The position numbers were made by a program, and so were the translations under genes. The notes under the pieces were generated by a model, which was not told the origin of the DNA, searched no databases, and saw only the letters and a list, made by a program, of their open reading frames with translations. This document shows, piece after piece, positions 35,767-44,695 of a DNA stretch of 64,000 nucleotides (the stretch's first letter is position 1; each line of letters starts with the position of its first letter). The DNA lies in assembly GCF_004795105.1 (NCBI RefSeq), contig NZ_SSBL01000001.1, positions 620,001-684,000 on the forward strand. Reading direction: 5' to 3'. This DNA is from Streptomyces sp. A0642 (GTDB lineage Bacteria; Actinomycetota; Actinomycetes; Streptomycetales; Streptomycetaceae).

Positions 35767-36942
35767 ATGCGCTTCCGCCACCCCGACCACACCGTCGTCC
35801 ACCTCGCGTACTGCACCAACGTCCACCCCGCCGAGACCCTCGAAGGCGTCCGCGCCCAACTGCGCGACCACTGCGAACCCGTACGCAAACGGCTCGGCCG
35901 CGACCGCCTCGGCATCGGCCTGTGGCTCGCCCGGGACGCCGCCCGCACCCTGACCGAAGACCCCGCGCAACTGCGCTCCCTGCGCACCGAACTCGACAGC
36001 CGCGGCCTCGAAGTCGTCACCCTCAACGGCTTCCCGTACGAGGGCTTCGGCGCCGAGGAGGTCAAATACCGGGTCTACAAGCCGGACTGGACCGACCCGG
36101 AACGGCTCGCCCACACCACCGACCTGGCCCGGCTGCTCGCCACGCTCCTGCCCGACGACGTCACCGAGGGCACTATCTCCACCCTCCCCCTCGCCTGGCG
36201 CACCCCGTACACGGGCGACCCCGAAGCGGCCCGCACCGCACTCACCGCGCTCACCACCCTCGGCGAACGCCTCGACGCCCTCGCCGAACTCACCGGCAAG
36301 TCCATCCGGATCGGCCTCGAACCCGAACCCGGATGCACGGTCGAGACCACCGCCGGCGCCATCGCCCCCCTCACCGCCGTCGGCCACCCGCGCATCGGCG
36401 TCTGCGTCGACACCTGCCACCTCGCCACCTCCTTCGAGGACCCGGACACCGCACTCGACGCGCTCACCGCGGCCGGCATCCCCACCGTCAAGGCGCAGCT
36501 CTCCGCCGCCCTGCACGCCGAACACCCGCACCTCCCCGAAGTGCGCACCGCCCTCGCCGCCTTCGCCGAGCCCCGCTTCCTCCACCAGACCCGCACCGCC
36601 ACCGCGTCCGGCCGCCGCGGCACCGACGACCTCGACGAAGCGGTCACCGGCGAGGCCCTGCCCGACAGCGCCCCCTGGCGCGCCCACTTCCACGTGCCCC
36701 TCCACGCACCACCCGCGCCCCCGCTCACCTCCACCCTCCCCGTGCTCCGCGCCACGCTCGGCCGGCTCGTCGGCGGGGCACGGCCGCTCACCCGGCACCT
36801 GGAGGTCGAGACGTACACCTGGCAGGCGCTCCCCGCCGAGCTGCGCCCCCGCACCCGCGCCCAGCTCGCCGACGGCATCGCCGCCGAACTCATCCTCGCC
36901 CGCGACCTCCTGACCGACCTCGGACTCAAGGAGCTGCCATGA
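35767..36942 (+). CDS. eboE: Metabolite traffic protein EboE (TIM barrel)
   Basis: A 391-residue xylose-isomerase-like TIM barrel with EboE hallmarks: VHLAYCTNVHPAETLEGV at the N-terminus, VVTLNGFPYEGF, EGTISTLPLAWR, IGLEPEPGCTVET and IGVCVDTCHLATSFE (metal-binding Glu, Asp, His). It starts 4 bp after the TatD-like gene and overlaps the next by ATGA. EboE proteins are required for metabolite export in cyanobacterial scytonemin synthesis; the reaction is unknown. Confidence 0.88.
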   Translation: MRFRHPDHTVVHLAYCTNVHPAETLEGVRAQLRDHCEPVRKRLGRDRLGIGLWLARDAARTLTEDPAQLRSLRTELDSRGLEVVTLNGFPYEGFGAEEVKYRVYKPDWTDPERLAHTTDLARLLATLLPDDVTEGTISTLPLAWRTPYTGDPEAARTALTALTTLGERLDALAELTGKSIRIGLEPEPGCTVETTAGAIAPLTAVGHPRIGVCVDTCHLATSFEDPDTALDALTAAGIPTVKAQLSAALHAEHPHLPEVRTALAAFAEPRFLHQTRTATASGRRGTDDLDEAVTGEALPDSAPWRAHFHVPLHAPPAPPLTSTLPVLRATLGRLVGGARPLTRHLEVETYTWQALPAELRPRTRAQLADGIAAELILARDLLTDLGLKELP

Positions 36943-38336
36943 CCACCGACGGGACGACCCGCGCGCCCACCCCCCTCCTCGTCCTCGACGTCGTCGGGCT
37001 CACCCCACGCCTCCTCGACCACATGCCCCACCTCAAGGCCCTGGGCCGGTCCGGCACGCACGCGCCCCTCGGCACCGTGCTCCCCGCCGTGACCTGCGCC
37101 GCCCAGTCCACCTTCCTCACCGGGACCACGCCCGCCGAGCACGGCATCGTCGCCAACGGCTGGTACTTCCGCGAACTCGGCGACATCCTCCTGTGGCGCC
37201 AGCACAACGGCCTCGTCGCCGGCGACAAACTCTGGGACGCCGCCCGCCGGACCCACCCCGGCTACACCGTCGCCAACATCTGCTGGTGGTACGCCATGGG
37301 CGCCGACACCGACTACACCGTCACCCCGCGCCCCGTCTACTACGCCGACGGCCGCAAGGAACCCGACTGCTACACCCGGCCGCCCGCCCTCCACGACGAA
37401 CTCACCGAGAAGCTCGGCACCTTCCCCCTCTTCCACTTCTGGGGACCCGGCGCCGACCTCGTCTCCTCCCAGTGGATCATCGACGCGACCCGCCACATCC
37501 TCGACACCCGCCACCCCGACCTCGCCCTGTGCTACCTCCCGCACCTCGACTACGACCTCCAGCGCTACGGCCCCGACGACCCCCGCGCCTTCCAGGCCGC
37601 CGCCGACCTCGACCGAGCCGTCGCCCCCCTCCTGGACGACGCCCGCCGCGAGGGACGCACCGTCGTCGCCCTGTCCGAGTACGGCATCACCCGGGTCGAC
37701 CGGCCCGTCGACATCAACCGGGCGCTGCGTCGCGCCGGACTCCTGGAGGTCCACACCCAGGACGGCATGGAGTACCTGGACCCGATGACGTCGAGGGCCT
37801 TCGCCGTCGCCGACCACCAGATCGCGCACGTCTACGTACGCCGTCCCGAAGACCTCGAAGCCGCCCGCGAGGCCCTGGCCGGGCTCCCGGGCATCGGGCA
37901 ACTCCTCGACGACGAGGGCAAGAAGGCCCACGGCCTGGACCACCCCCGCTCCGGCGAACTGGTCGCCGTCGCCGACCCCGACGCCTGGTTCACGTACTAC
38001 TACTGGCTCGACGACGACCGCGCTCCCGACTTCGCGCAGCTCGTCGAGATCCACCGCAAACCCGGCTACGACCCCGTCGAGCTGTTCATGGACCCCGAGG
38101 ACCCGTACGTACGGATCAAGGCCGTCACGGCCGTCGCCCGCAAGAAGCTCGGCATGCGCTACCGCATGGCGGTCGTACCGCTCGACCCCTCACCCATCCG
38201 GGGCAGCCACGGCCGCCTCCCCCCGAGCGACGAAGAAGGCCCGCTCATCCTCTGCTCCACCCCCCACGCGTTCACCGGACCCGTCCGGGCCACCGAAGTG
38301 AAGTCCCTGCTCCTCACGCTGGCCGGCCTCGCATGA
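36939..38336 (+). CDS. Alkaline phosphatase/phosphodiesterase superfamily protein (EboF-like)
   Basis: A 465-residue nucleotide pyrophosphatase-type enzyme. Metal and nucleophile regions: LLVLDVVGLTPRLLDHMP, the Thr nucleophile in LPAVTCAAQSTFLTG, LCYLPHLDYDLQRYG (Asp, His) and DHQIAHVYV (His). The usual SDHG motif reads LSEYGIT, so two metal ligands are altered; this may be normal for the ebo subfamily. It ends the tightly overlapping part of the operon, 49 bp before a Tat-secreted TIM barrel. Confidence 0.85.
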   Translation: MTTDGTTRAPTPLLVLDVVGLTPRLLDHMPHLKALGRSGTHAPLGTVLPAVTCAAQSTFLTGTTPAEHGIVANGWYFRELGDILLWRQHNGLVAGDKLWDAARRTHPGYTVANICWWYAMGADTDYTVTPRPVYYADGRKEPDCYTRPPALHDELTEKLGTFPLFHFWGPGADLVSSQWIIDATRHILDTRHPDLALCYLPHLDYDLQRYGPDDPRAFQAAADLDRAVAPLLDDARREGRTVVALSEYGITRVDRPVDINRALRRAGLLEVHTQDGMEYLDPMTSRAFAVADHQIAHVYVRRPEDLEAAREALAGLPGIGQLLDDEGKKAHGLDHPRSGELVAVADPDAWFTYYYWLDDDRAPDFAQLVEIHRKPGYDPVELFMDPEDPYVRIKAVTAVARKKLGMRYRMAVVPLDPSPIRGSHGRLPPSDEEGPLILCSTPHAFTGPVRATEVKSLLLTLAGLA

Positions 38337-38385
38337 GACCGGTCCCCGCACAGCGTGGCGAGCACCGTCGAGAAGGAGACACACC

Positions 38386-39543
38386 GTGACCGTGTACAAC
38401 GACGCACCCGGAACGGACAGCGGCCTGCGCCGCAGCCTCGGCGTCAGCCGCCGGCGCTTCCTCAGCACCTGCACCGCCGCCGCGGCGACGGCGATCGCCG
38501 CGCCCGCCTTCGGCGCGTCGCCGGCCTTCGCCCAGCCCGCCGCCCGACCGGGGCACGGCCACGGCCACGGCCAGGCTCTCGTCCCGGCGGACAAGCGGGG
38601 CATCATCCTGTACACCGTGCGCGACGCCACGGGCCGGGACCCGCTCAGCACCGACCTCCCCTCGGGGTTCCGCGAGGTCTTCAAGCAGCTGGCCCGCTTC
38701 GGCTACCGGCAGGTCGAGTTCGCCGGGTACGGCCAGCACGCCAACGCACCCGGCGGGAGTAACCTCCAGACGGTGGAAGGCGCGAAGCTGCTGCGCTCCT
38801 GGCTGGACGAGTACGGTCTGCGCGCCCAGGGCAACCACGGCTTCATCCCGTCCTCCTGGCCGCTCAGCCAGAGCGACCTGGACGAGTTCAAGCGGCACCT
38901 GGAGATCGCGAACATCCTCGGCATGGAGCACATGGGCACCGGTGGCGACCCCACCGGCAGCGCCTACCGGGCCGACTGGGACGTGGCCGCCGACAAGTGG
39001 AACACCCTGGGGCGGATCGCGCGCCGCGCGGGCATCAAGCTGTACACGCACAACCACGACGCGGCCTACGGCTTCCTGCTCGACGGCGGACCGCTGGACG
39101 CGCAGGGGCGGCCCACCCGCAGCTCCGGCGTCCGTAAGCTCGAGTACTTCCTGGAGGTGACCGACCCGAAGGCCGTATGGCTGGAGATGGACGTCTTCTG
39201 GGCCCACGTCGCCCAGTACAAGTTCCACACCTACACCGCCCTCGACGGGTCGCAGCAGGAGAACGTCTTCGACCCGGCGGCCCTGGTCCGCCGCAACAAC
39301 AAGCGCTACCCGCTGTTCCACGCCAAGGACGGCGTGGCCAACACCACCAGCGGCAACGGCTACGACATGGTCCCCTTCGGCACGGGCGTCATCGACTACC
39401 GGACGTTCTTCAGCCGCGTCGGACAGGCGCAGTACCGCAACCCGATGGTCGAGCAGGACAACGCACCGAGCTCGACCGACCCCGCGCAGTCCCTGAACCA
39501 CGCGCGGATCGGTTACGAGGGCATCGCGGCGCTGCGCAGGTAG
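38386..39543 (+). CDS. Tat-exported sugar isomerase/epimerase (TIM barrel)
   Basis: A 385-residue protein with a classic twin-arginine signal (SRRRFLS at about residues 18-24, then Ala-rich core, cleavage near AFAQPA, residue 48) and a His/Gly-rich linker (HGHGHGH). The mature part is an AP-endonuclease-2-type TIM barrel: QVEFAGYGQH, ANILGMEHMGTGG, VWLEMDVFWAH (Glu, Asp), PLFHAKDG (His). GTG start with AAGGAG 8 bases upstream. An exported isomerase fold fits extracytoplasmic processing of 3-keto-glycosides or of the ebo product; both are inference. Confidence 0.88.
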   Translation: MTVYNDAPGTDSGLRRSLGVSRRRFLSTCTAAAATAIAAPAFGASPAFAQPAARPGHGHGHGQALVPADKRGIILYTVRDATGRDPLSTDLPSGFREVFKQLARFGYRQVEFAGYGQHANAPGGSNLQTVEGAKLLRSWLDEYGLRAQGNHGFIPSSWPLSQSDLDEFKRHLEIANILGMEHMGTGGDPTGSAYRADWDVAADKWNTLGRIARRAGIKLYTHNHDAAYGFLLDGGPLDAQGRPTRSSGVRKLEYFLEVTDPKAVWLEMDVFWAHVAQYKFHTYTALDGSQQENVFDPAALVRRNNKRYPLFHAKDGVANTTSGNGYDMVPFGTGVIDYRTFFSRVGQAQYRNPMVEQDNAPSSTDPAQSLNHARIGYEGIAALRR

Positions 39544-39552
39544 CAGCGTCGC

Positions 39553-39606
39553 AGCTCCTGCGCCGGGCCTCTCCGCACCCGGGCGGAGAGGCCCGGCGCA
39601 GGAGCT
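39553..39606. terminator. Bidirectional terminator, 24-bp perfect stem
   Basis: AGCTCCTGCGCCGGGCCTCT at the left arm pairs fully with its complement at 39583-39606 around a 6-base loop. It separates the convergent Tat TIM-barrel and DUF2254 genes and touches the DUF2254 stop codon. Confidence 0.92.
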
Positions 39607-40910
39607 CAGCCGATCCCCTGCCGGTCGGGCAGCAGCGCGAACGCGCGCTCGGCGGCCTCCGGCACCGCGCGTTCCACCGCCTGCACGAGCAGCGCGCGGT
39701 GCCGGACGAGCGGCCCCTGCCGCTCCGGCCCGGCCAGCCGCACCAGGTCGTCGATCCCGGCCAGCAGCCGCCGGGTGACCTGGGGACTGTCCGTCGCACA
39801 CCGCCGGATCTCCTCGAACCCGAGGTCCACGAGATCCGCCCATCCGGGCACGTCCTGGACCAGGCGCACCGCCCCCTTGCGGTCCCGGTGGTGCACGACG
39901 CCGAGGGGGAGCTCCGCCACCACCGCGAGGAACTGCACGATCCGGTCGAGGCACTGCACCGCGGTGGCCGGATCGTTCACCGCCGACGACAGGGCCCGCA
40001 GCGCGATGTCCGACAGCTGCCGCAGCCCGAACGCCAGATCCTGGTGGAGCGTGCGCTCGACCCCGACGGACACGGTGTACCGCAGCGCGTGCCGGGCCGG
40101 CGCGACTTTGCCGTGCACGGCCAGCACGGGCGTCCCCGGCACGACGAAGTCCCCGAGCCGCGGAATCAGCCGCAGCACCACCCCCTGCCTCCTGGCGGCC
40201 CGGACCAGCCGGGCCACGTTCACGTCCCGCAGAACCCCCGCCCGCCCCTCGTACGGGACCTGCCCGGTCTCGGCCGGAAGGGTGCCCTCCCGCGGTCCGG
40301 CCATGGGCATGCGCCGCAGCACATGCAACGAGTCCCGGGTGATCCGGTCGACGACGGGGCCCACCTGCATCAGCCGCAGCGTGGAGCTCACGTACGCGAT
40401 GAAGAGCAGCAGGCTGAGCCCGACGAGCACGGCGGTCAGCACGCTCTGCAGAATCGGGATGGTCCCGACGCGGCGCGGATCGATCGTGCTCTCGTACGAG
40501 CTCAGGACCAGCAGAGAGAAGACGAAGGTCGCGAGGAAGACCGACAGGGTGAGCTTGCTGATCCGGCTGCGCACGAAGATCCGTACCACCCGGGGCGTGA
40601 GCTGCCCACTCGCCATCTGCACCGCCACCAGCGAGATGCTGAACACCACACCGATGAAGGTCATCATCGCCGAGCTCACCGTGGTGACGATCGTCTTCGT
40701 GTCCTCGGCGAGCGAGACCAGGTCCTTGATCTGGTCGTACGCCCGCTCGTCCTGGAGATGGGCCACGATCTGCTCGTCGAGCGCCGAGGCGACGAGCCAG
40801 AGGGCGACGGCACAGATCAGCGTCAGGGTCGGGGCGAACCAGAACGTCTCGCGCAGATGCTCACGCAGGGGCGTCAGCACACGGGGTGGCCGGTAACCGC
40901 GATCACTCAT
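39606..40910 (-). CDS. DUF2254 membrane protein
   Basis: A 434-residue predicted membrane protein. About four helices lie in the first 160 residues (FAPTLTLICAVALWLVASAL; TTVSSAMMTFIGVVFSISLVAV; KLTLSVFLATFVFSLLVLSSY; LTAVLVGLSLLLFIAYVSS, given as four separate segments), followed by a cytoplasmic region with the DUF2254 signature ALSSAVNDPATAVQCLDRI. ATG at 40910 (MSDRGYRPPR) is preferred to upstream starts because it opens the conserved N-terminus. Function is unknown. Confidence 0.88.
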   Translation of the reverse strand: MSDRGYRPPRVLTPLREHLRETFWFAPTLTLICAVALWLVASALDEQIVAHLQDERAYDQIKDLVSLAEDTKTIVTTVSSAMMTFIGVVFSISLVAVQMASGQLTPRVVRIFVRSRISKLTLSVFLATFVFSLLVLSSYESTIDPRRVGTIPILQSVLTAVLVGLSLLLFIAYVSSTLRLMQVGPVVDRITRDSLHVLRRMPMAGPREGTLPAETGQVPYEGRAGVLRDVNVARLVRAARRQGVVLRLIPRLGDFVVPGTPVLAVHGKVAPARHALRYTVSVGVERTLHQDLAFGLRQLSDIALRALSSAVNDPATAVQCLDRIVQFLAVVAELPLGVVHHRDRKGAVRLVQDVPGWADLVDLGFEEIRRCATDSPQVTRRLLAGIDDLVRLAGPERQGPLVRHRALLVQAVERAVPEAAERAFALLPDRQGIG

Positions 40911-41146
40911 GCCCGCGAACGTAACCCGGCCGGCCCGCGCACCGGCGGATGCCGCCGCCGACCGTCCGGCCGTACTGTCTGTGCGCGACTGCCGACGCAC
41001 GGTGGGCGCGCGGCGCTGAAGGCCCCGTCTCCGCCCTGCTCACCGCACTGACCAGGGCGAAGACCTCCCGATATGCAGGTGAGAGGCACGCCAAACCCCT
41101 GGTATTGTTTTCTTTGTCGCCGCGGGAGACCGGGGCCGATCACCTA

Positions 41147-41234
41147 GTCCGGGTGGCGGAATGGCAGACGCGCTAGCTTGAGGTGCTAGTGCCCTTTATC
41201 GGGCGTGGGGGTTCAAGTCCCCCCTCGGACACCA
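41147..41234 (+). tRNA. tRNA-Leu(GAG)
   Basis: An 88-base cloverleaf with encoded CCA. Acceptor GTCCGGG pairs with CTCGGAC (one G-U). Anticodon stem CTAGC/GCTAG encloses the 7-base loop TTGAGGT, giving anticodon GAG for CUC. A long variable arm (TGCCC-TTTAT-CGGGCG) marks class II Leu, and the T arm is GGGGGTTCAAGTCCCCC. An AT-rich stretch TATTGTTTTCTTTG 40 bp upstream is the likely -10 region. Confidence 0.97.
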
Positions 41235-41236
41235 GC

Positions 41237-41271
41237 GAGGACCCCTGTTCATCAGGGGTCCTCTTGCTTTT
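41237..41271 (+). terminator. Rho-independent terminator of tRNA-Leu
   Basis: GAGGACCCCTG-TTCAT-CAGGGGTCCTC, an 11-bp perfect stem, followed by TTGCTTTTC. This is a textbook terminator, rare in such GC-rich DNA, two bases after the CCA. Confidence 0.92.
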
Positions 41272-41318
41272 CACGGAAGCGGCTACGCGCAGGGCGTTCC
41301 AGGAGCATGACCATGCCA

Positions 41319-41366
41319 CGGACGCACGGACGCACGGACGCACGGACGCACGGACGCACGGATGCA
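41319..41366. repeat. 8-bp tandem repeat CGGACGCA, six units
   Basis: Five perfect units at 41319, 41327, 41335, 41343 and 41351, and one variant CGGATGCA at 41359. Non-coding, between the tRNA terminator and the convergent DUF1266 gene. Confidence 0.92.
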
Positions 41367-41512
41367 CACCGCACCGCCTGCTCGGCTTCCCGGGCATCGC
41401 CCGCGCTCTCATTCGCTCCGCAGCCCCCATGAGCCGACTTGTCGATGTCAAGCCCGGAGCCGCCCCGGCGGCGGCGACCCCGGCCGCCCTGTCCGCGGCC
41501 TGCCTGCACCCC

Positions 41513-42787
41513 TCAGACCCAGGGGAGCGTGCGCCACGGGCCGGCCGGGTCCCCGGTCAGGGCGCGGTGGGTCGCGAGGGCGGTCTCGTACCACGTGCCG
41601 AACTCCTCCTCGTCGAAGTGGAGGCAGCGGCCGAGAATGTAGGCGGCCGAGAAGTTCTCCCACGACCGGTAGTTCAGCTGGACGAGACGGCCGGCGCGGA
41701 CCACGGCCGCCTCCGCCTCCTGCAGGGAGCACAGGCGGGCGGCGAGGCCCCAGCGGGCCATGCCGGAAGCCCGGCCGTAGTCCCACGCCTCGACGCTCTG
41801 GACGAAGCCCCCTTCGGGCAGCAGTCCGTCGGCGCGGAATCGCGCCTCGTAGCGGGCGATGCGGCCGATCAGCCGCTGTACGCCGGTGACTTGACCCTCC
41901 AGCTCCGCGGCGGTGACGGTGCGGCCCTGGGTGACGCCGTCCGCGGTCAGGCGGGGTTCGGCGGCGGCCTCGGTGCGCCGGCGCACCGCATGCGCCGCGG
42001 CCTGGCGCCAGTGGTCGACGTCGATGGGCCCCGCGAAGTCCAGGGCCATGGAGCGGCGCAGTCGCAGGACGAACTCCCAGACGCTGCTGACCATCCCGGC
42101 GCACAGCAACTGTTCCAGGGTGTCCTGCCAGTCCTCGCGGGTGCTGACGCCCCACCAGCGCTCCAGCGTGCGCTTCTCGTCGCGGTAGCCGCTCCCGTGG
42201 TAGGCCATCGCGTTCCAGTAATGCCCGTTGCGCACGTTGATGTGTGCGCCGGCCGCGAGACCGAAGGCGACGGGACCGCTGCGTGGCCCGCCCACCTCCA
42301 GGGTGTGGACGGCGTCCTGGGCCAGCCCCGGCCGTTCGACCGGGGCGGAGTGGCGCTGCCACAGGGCGCGGCCCTCCGGCCCGGCCGGCAGGATGCCCTC
42401 GCAGGGGCTGCCGGGGTTGACGACGAGGTAGGGCGGGTCGTTCTGGTGCCAGGCCTTCGCGAACCAGCCCAGGTCGTAGCAGTTGTAGACCGGGTCGGCG
42501 ACGGGCGGCGGCAGCATGCCGCCGGTGTGGACGGCCAGGCACAAGGTCCGGGTGTGCGGGTTCCAGTAAGGGTGGAAGCGGGTGTTGCCCGGATTCGCGT
42601 CGACGTACGCCCGCGACTGCATCATGTACAGGTCGGCCCGGGCGACGAGGTCGTAGTACGCGGGCCAGTCGCCGCGCGCCTTCGCCTCGTACAGCCCCCG
42701 CTCGACCGCGCTCGGCGCCTGCCATCTCTGCGCGGGGGCCGTCGGACCGGGCAGGGCTCCTCCGTCGTGACCCGCTGTCAAATCCAT
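41513..42787 (-). CDS. DUF1266-domain protein
   Basis: A 424-residue cytoplasmic protein of a family common in streptomycetes. The N-terminal half contains YMMQSRAYVDANPGNTRF. The C-terminal DUF1266 region contains YHGSGYRDEKRTLERWWGV, VQSVEAWDYGRASGMARWG and LNYRSWENFSAAYILGR. No enzyme motif, signal or membrane helix is seen. Function is unknown. Confidence 0.85.
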   Translation of the reverse strand: MDLTAGHDGGALPGPTAPAQRWQAPSAVERGLYEAKARGDWPAYYDLVARADLYMMQSRAYVDANPGNTRFHPYWNPHTRTLCLAVHTGGMLPPPVADPVYNCYDLGWFAKAWHQNDPPYLVVNPGSPCEGILPAGPEGRALWQRHSAPVERPGLAQDAVHTLEVGGPRSGPVAFGLAAGAHINVRNGHYWNAMAYHGSGYRDEKRTLERWWGVSTREDWQDTLEQLLCAGMVSSVWEFVLRLRRSMALDFAGPIDVDHWRQAAAHAVRRRTEAAAEPRLTADGVTQGRTVTAAELEGQVTGVQRLIGRIARYEARFRADGLLPEGGFVQSVEAWDYGRASGMARWGLAARLCSLQEAEAAVVRAGRLVQLNYRSWENFSAAYILGRCLHFDEEEFGTWYETALATHRALTGDPAGPWRTLPWV

Positions 42788-42963
42788 GGGAAAACCTTAC
42801 GGGGTGGTCCGGCACGGCCGGCGTGCCGGATCCGCCGGGCGGCGGCAGCCCTGAGCGAGGGCGGCGAGGCGGCCCTCGTCCGGCGTGAGCGCCCGGGTCC
42901 CTCCCCGCACGGCACGACCTCGTGTGCGCAGCAGCGCGACGGCGACAAGGCAGTGCCTCACGG

Positions 42964-44592
42964 TCAGGCGGAGGAGAGCTGCTCCGCTATTTCCTTGACC
43001 CAAGCGGCGTTCTTCGCCGGATCGTCGAGGGAGGCCGACCACTCCTCCGCTGTCAGCCGCTGCTGCGTGGGGCCCGCCTTGAGCGCGACGAGAAGAGCTC
43101 GGGCCGACTCCCGCATCCCGGGGTCCGTGTCGCCGCTGACGTTCGCGCCCGCCGCCAAGCCGTAGATCTTGCGCGCCATGGCCTGGCGCTCCCCGTTCTC
43201 CACCTTCTTCCAGAACTTCAGGGCCTCCTTCAGCGCGTCCTCGCGCGAGGCGGGCTCCTTCTGGGACTCACCGTCCGCCCAGCGTACGGGGTGGCGGGCC
43301 CCGTCGTAGCGCTTCATGCCCGCGCGGCCGGCCTTGTAGGCGGTGACGCCGAGGATGAGGCCGGCCGCACCCGCGGCGAGGCCCCAGCCGACCGGGTTGC
43401 TCGCCAGCCCCGCGCCGCCTGCGGTGGCGGCCACCGCCGTGACGATGCCGCCCGCGGCCTTGGTGGACTCGCCCACCGCGGTGAACGCCTGCTTGCCCAT
43501 CTTGTTGCGCTGCTTGCCGAGCGCGTACGTGTGCACGGTGTTCATCGTGTTCACGTCCTCGGCGCGGCGGACCTCCCTGGCGGCGTCCCGGGCCGTACCC
43601 ATGGCCGTCCAGGCGGCGTCGATGGCGTCGGAGACACGGCCCAGCCGGTCCTCACCCTCATGGTCCCAGTGGGCGTCCAGCGCGACGTACGCCTCGGCGG
43701 CGGCCCATTCGGCCTCCTCCCGGGCCCGGGCAAGCCGGGACAGGGCCGCGTCGTCCGTGCGGTCGGGTTTCCCGAGCCCCTTCAGGGCACGGTATTTGCG
43801 GGCCGTGAGCCCGACGCGGCCCGCCGCACGGGCCCCCTTCACCGCACCGACGACACTGGAACCGATGCCGCTCGCCTCGGACATCGACGCGGCATGCGCC
43901 GCCTTCTGGGCCTTGGTCAGCTCCTTGGCGATGCCGAGCGCGTAGTTCCCCGCGCCGACGGCTCCGATGACCGCGTCGGCCGTTTTGGTGTTCGACTTCT
44001 TGTCCGCCCCATGGAAAGCGGCCCCCTTCTTGTGCTTGTCGGCGTCCTTCCTGGCCTTGGCCGCCTCCATGCCGCTGAGCACGGCGCCGGCGGTCTCCGT
44101 GACGAGGTTCTCCGACGCCGCGGAGGTCCCCGAGGCGGCCGCGGAGTGCTTCAGGCCCTCGTTGGCCGTGGCGGAGGCCTGCTGGGAGAAGCCCGCGTTG
44201 GCGGGGACATGGACGCCCTTGACGAAGGTGTCGATGAACTCCAGGTTCTTCTTGAGCCGGTCGAGGGCCGCGGCGATCCGGTCGCGGTAACTCTTCGCCG
44301 CCGGGGCCGCTTTGCCCTCGGGGGCCGCGTTGCCGCTCCCCGCCGCGTTGCTGCTCTCCGGCCCGTTGCCGCTCTCGGGCCCGTTGCCGTGTTCCCGTTC
44401 CTTTCCTTTCGCGGCGCTCCTGGCGCGCTGGACCGCCGCGGTCGCCGCCCGGTTGCCCGCGCCGGACTGCATCGCGAGGAGGGAGTGCTCCACGACGTTC
44501 CCGGCCGGACTCCCGGCCCGGTCCCGCCTCCGGGCAGCCGGCGTCGGGGCGGCCTCGGACTGCCGGGCCGAGGGGCGGTGGGCCATGCTCAT
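42964..44592 (-). CDS. Large helical protein with eCIS-cargo-like N-terminal motif
   Basis: A 542-residue protein. Near the N-terminus, LLAMQSGAGNRAATAAVQRA resembles the LxLQ-x-AGN-xAV-xxLxQR motif at the head of proteins loaded in extracellular contractile injection systems, but no DUF4157 protease follows. A Ser/Asn/Gly-rich linker of short repeats (GNGPESGNGPESSN), a long Ala-rich helical region, a hydrophobic Gly-rich pair of helices (GGIVTAVAATAGGAGLASNP; WGLAAGAAGLILGVTAYKAG) and a charged C-terminus follow. It could be a pore-forming effector. ATG 44592 is preferred (AGGAGAGG upstream). No injection-system genes are in the window. Confidence 0.6.
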   Translation of the reverse strand: MSMAHRPSARQSEAAPTPAARRRDRAGSPAGNVVEHSLLAMQSGAGNRAATAAVQRARSAAKGKEREHGNGPESGNGPESSNAAGSGNAAPEGKAAPAAKSYRDRIAAALDRLKKNLEFIDTFVKGVHVPANAGFSQQASATANEGLKHSAAASGTSAASENLVTETAGAVLSGMEAAKARKDADKHKKGAAFHGADKKSNTKTADAVIGAVGAGNYALGIAKELTKAQKAAHAASMSEASGIGSSVVGAVKGARAAGRVGLTARKYRALKGLGKPDRTDDAALSRLARAREEAEWAAAEAYVALDAHWDHEGEDRLGRVSDAIDAAWTAMGTARDAAREVRRAEDVNTMNTVHTYALGKQRNKMGKQAFTAVGESTKAAGGIVTAVAATAGGAGLASNPVGWGLAAGAAGLILGVTAYKAGRAGMKRYDGARHPVRWADGESQKEPASREDALKEALKFWKKVENGERQAMARKIYGLAAGANVSGDTDPGMRESARALLVALKAGPTQQRLTAEEWSASLDDPAKNAAWVKEIAEQLSSA

Positions 44593-44695
44593 GGACGTAC
44601 GTACCTCTCCTGCGCCGGACCGGGCGAGTGGAGAGTAACCAGGCATGGCCAACAGAAGCGGAACGGCGGGCAGACCCCGCCCGTACGCCGGCCGA

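Noticed and set aside
40911..41146. Short plus-strand gene running into the tRNA
   Set aside because: The frame overlaps the tRNA, lacks a ribosome site and has no domain.
41319..41366. Coding tract reading RTDARTHG repeats
   Set aside because: The 8-bp period reads alike in all three frames, has no ribosome site and follows a strong terminator. It is a simple repeat.
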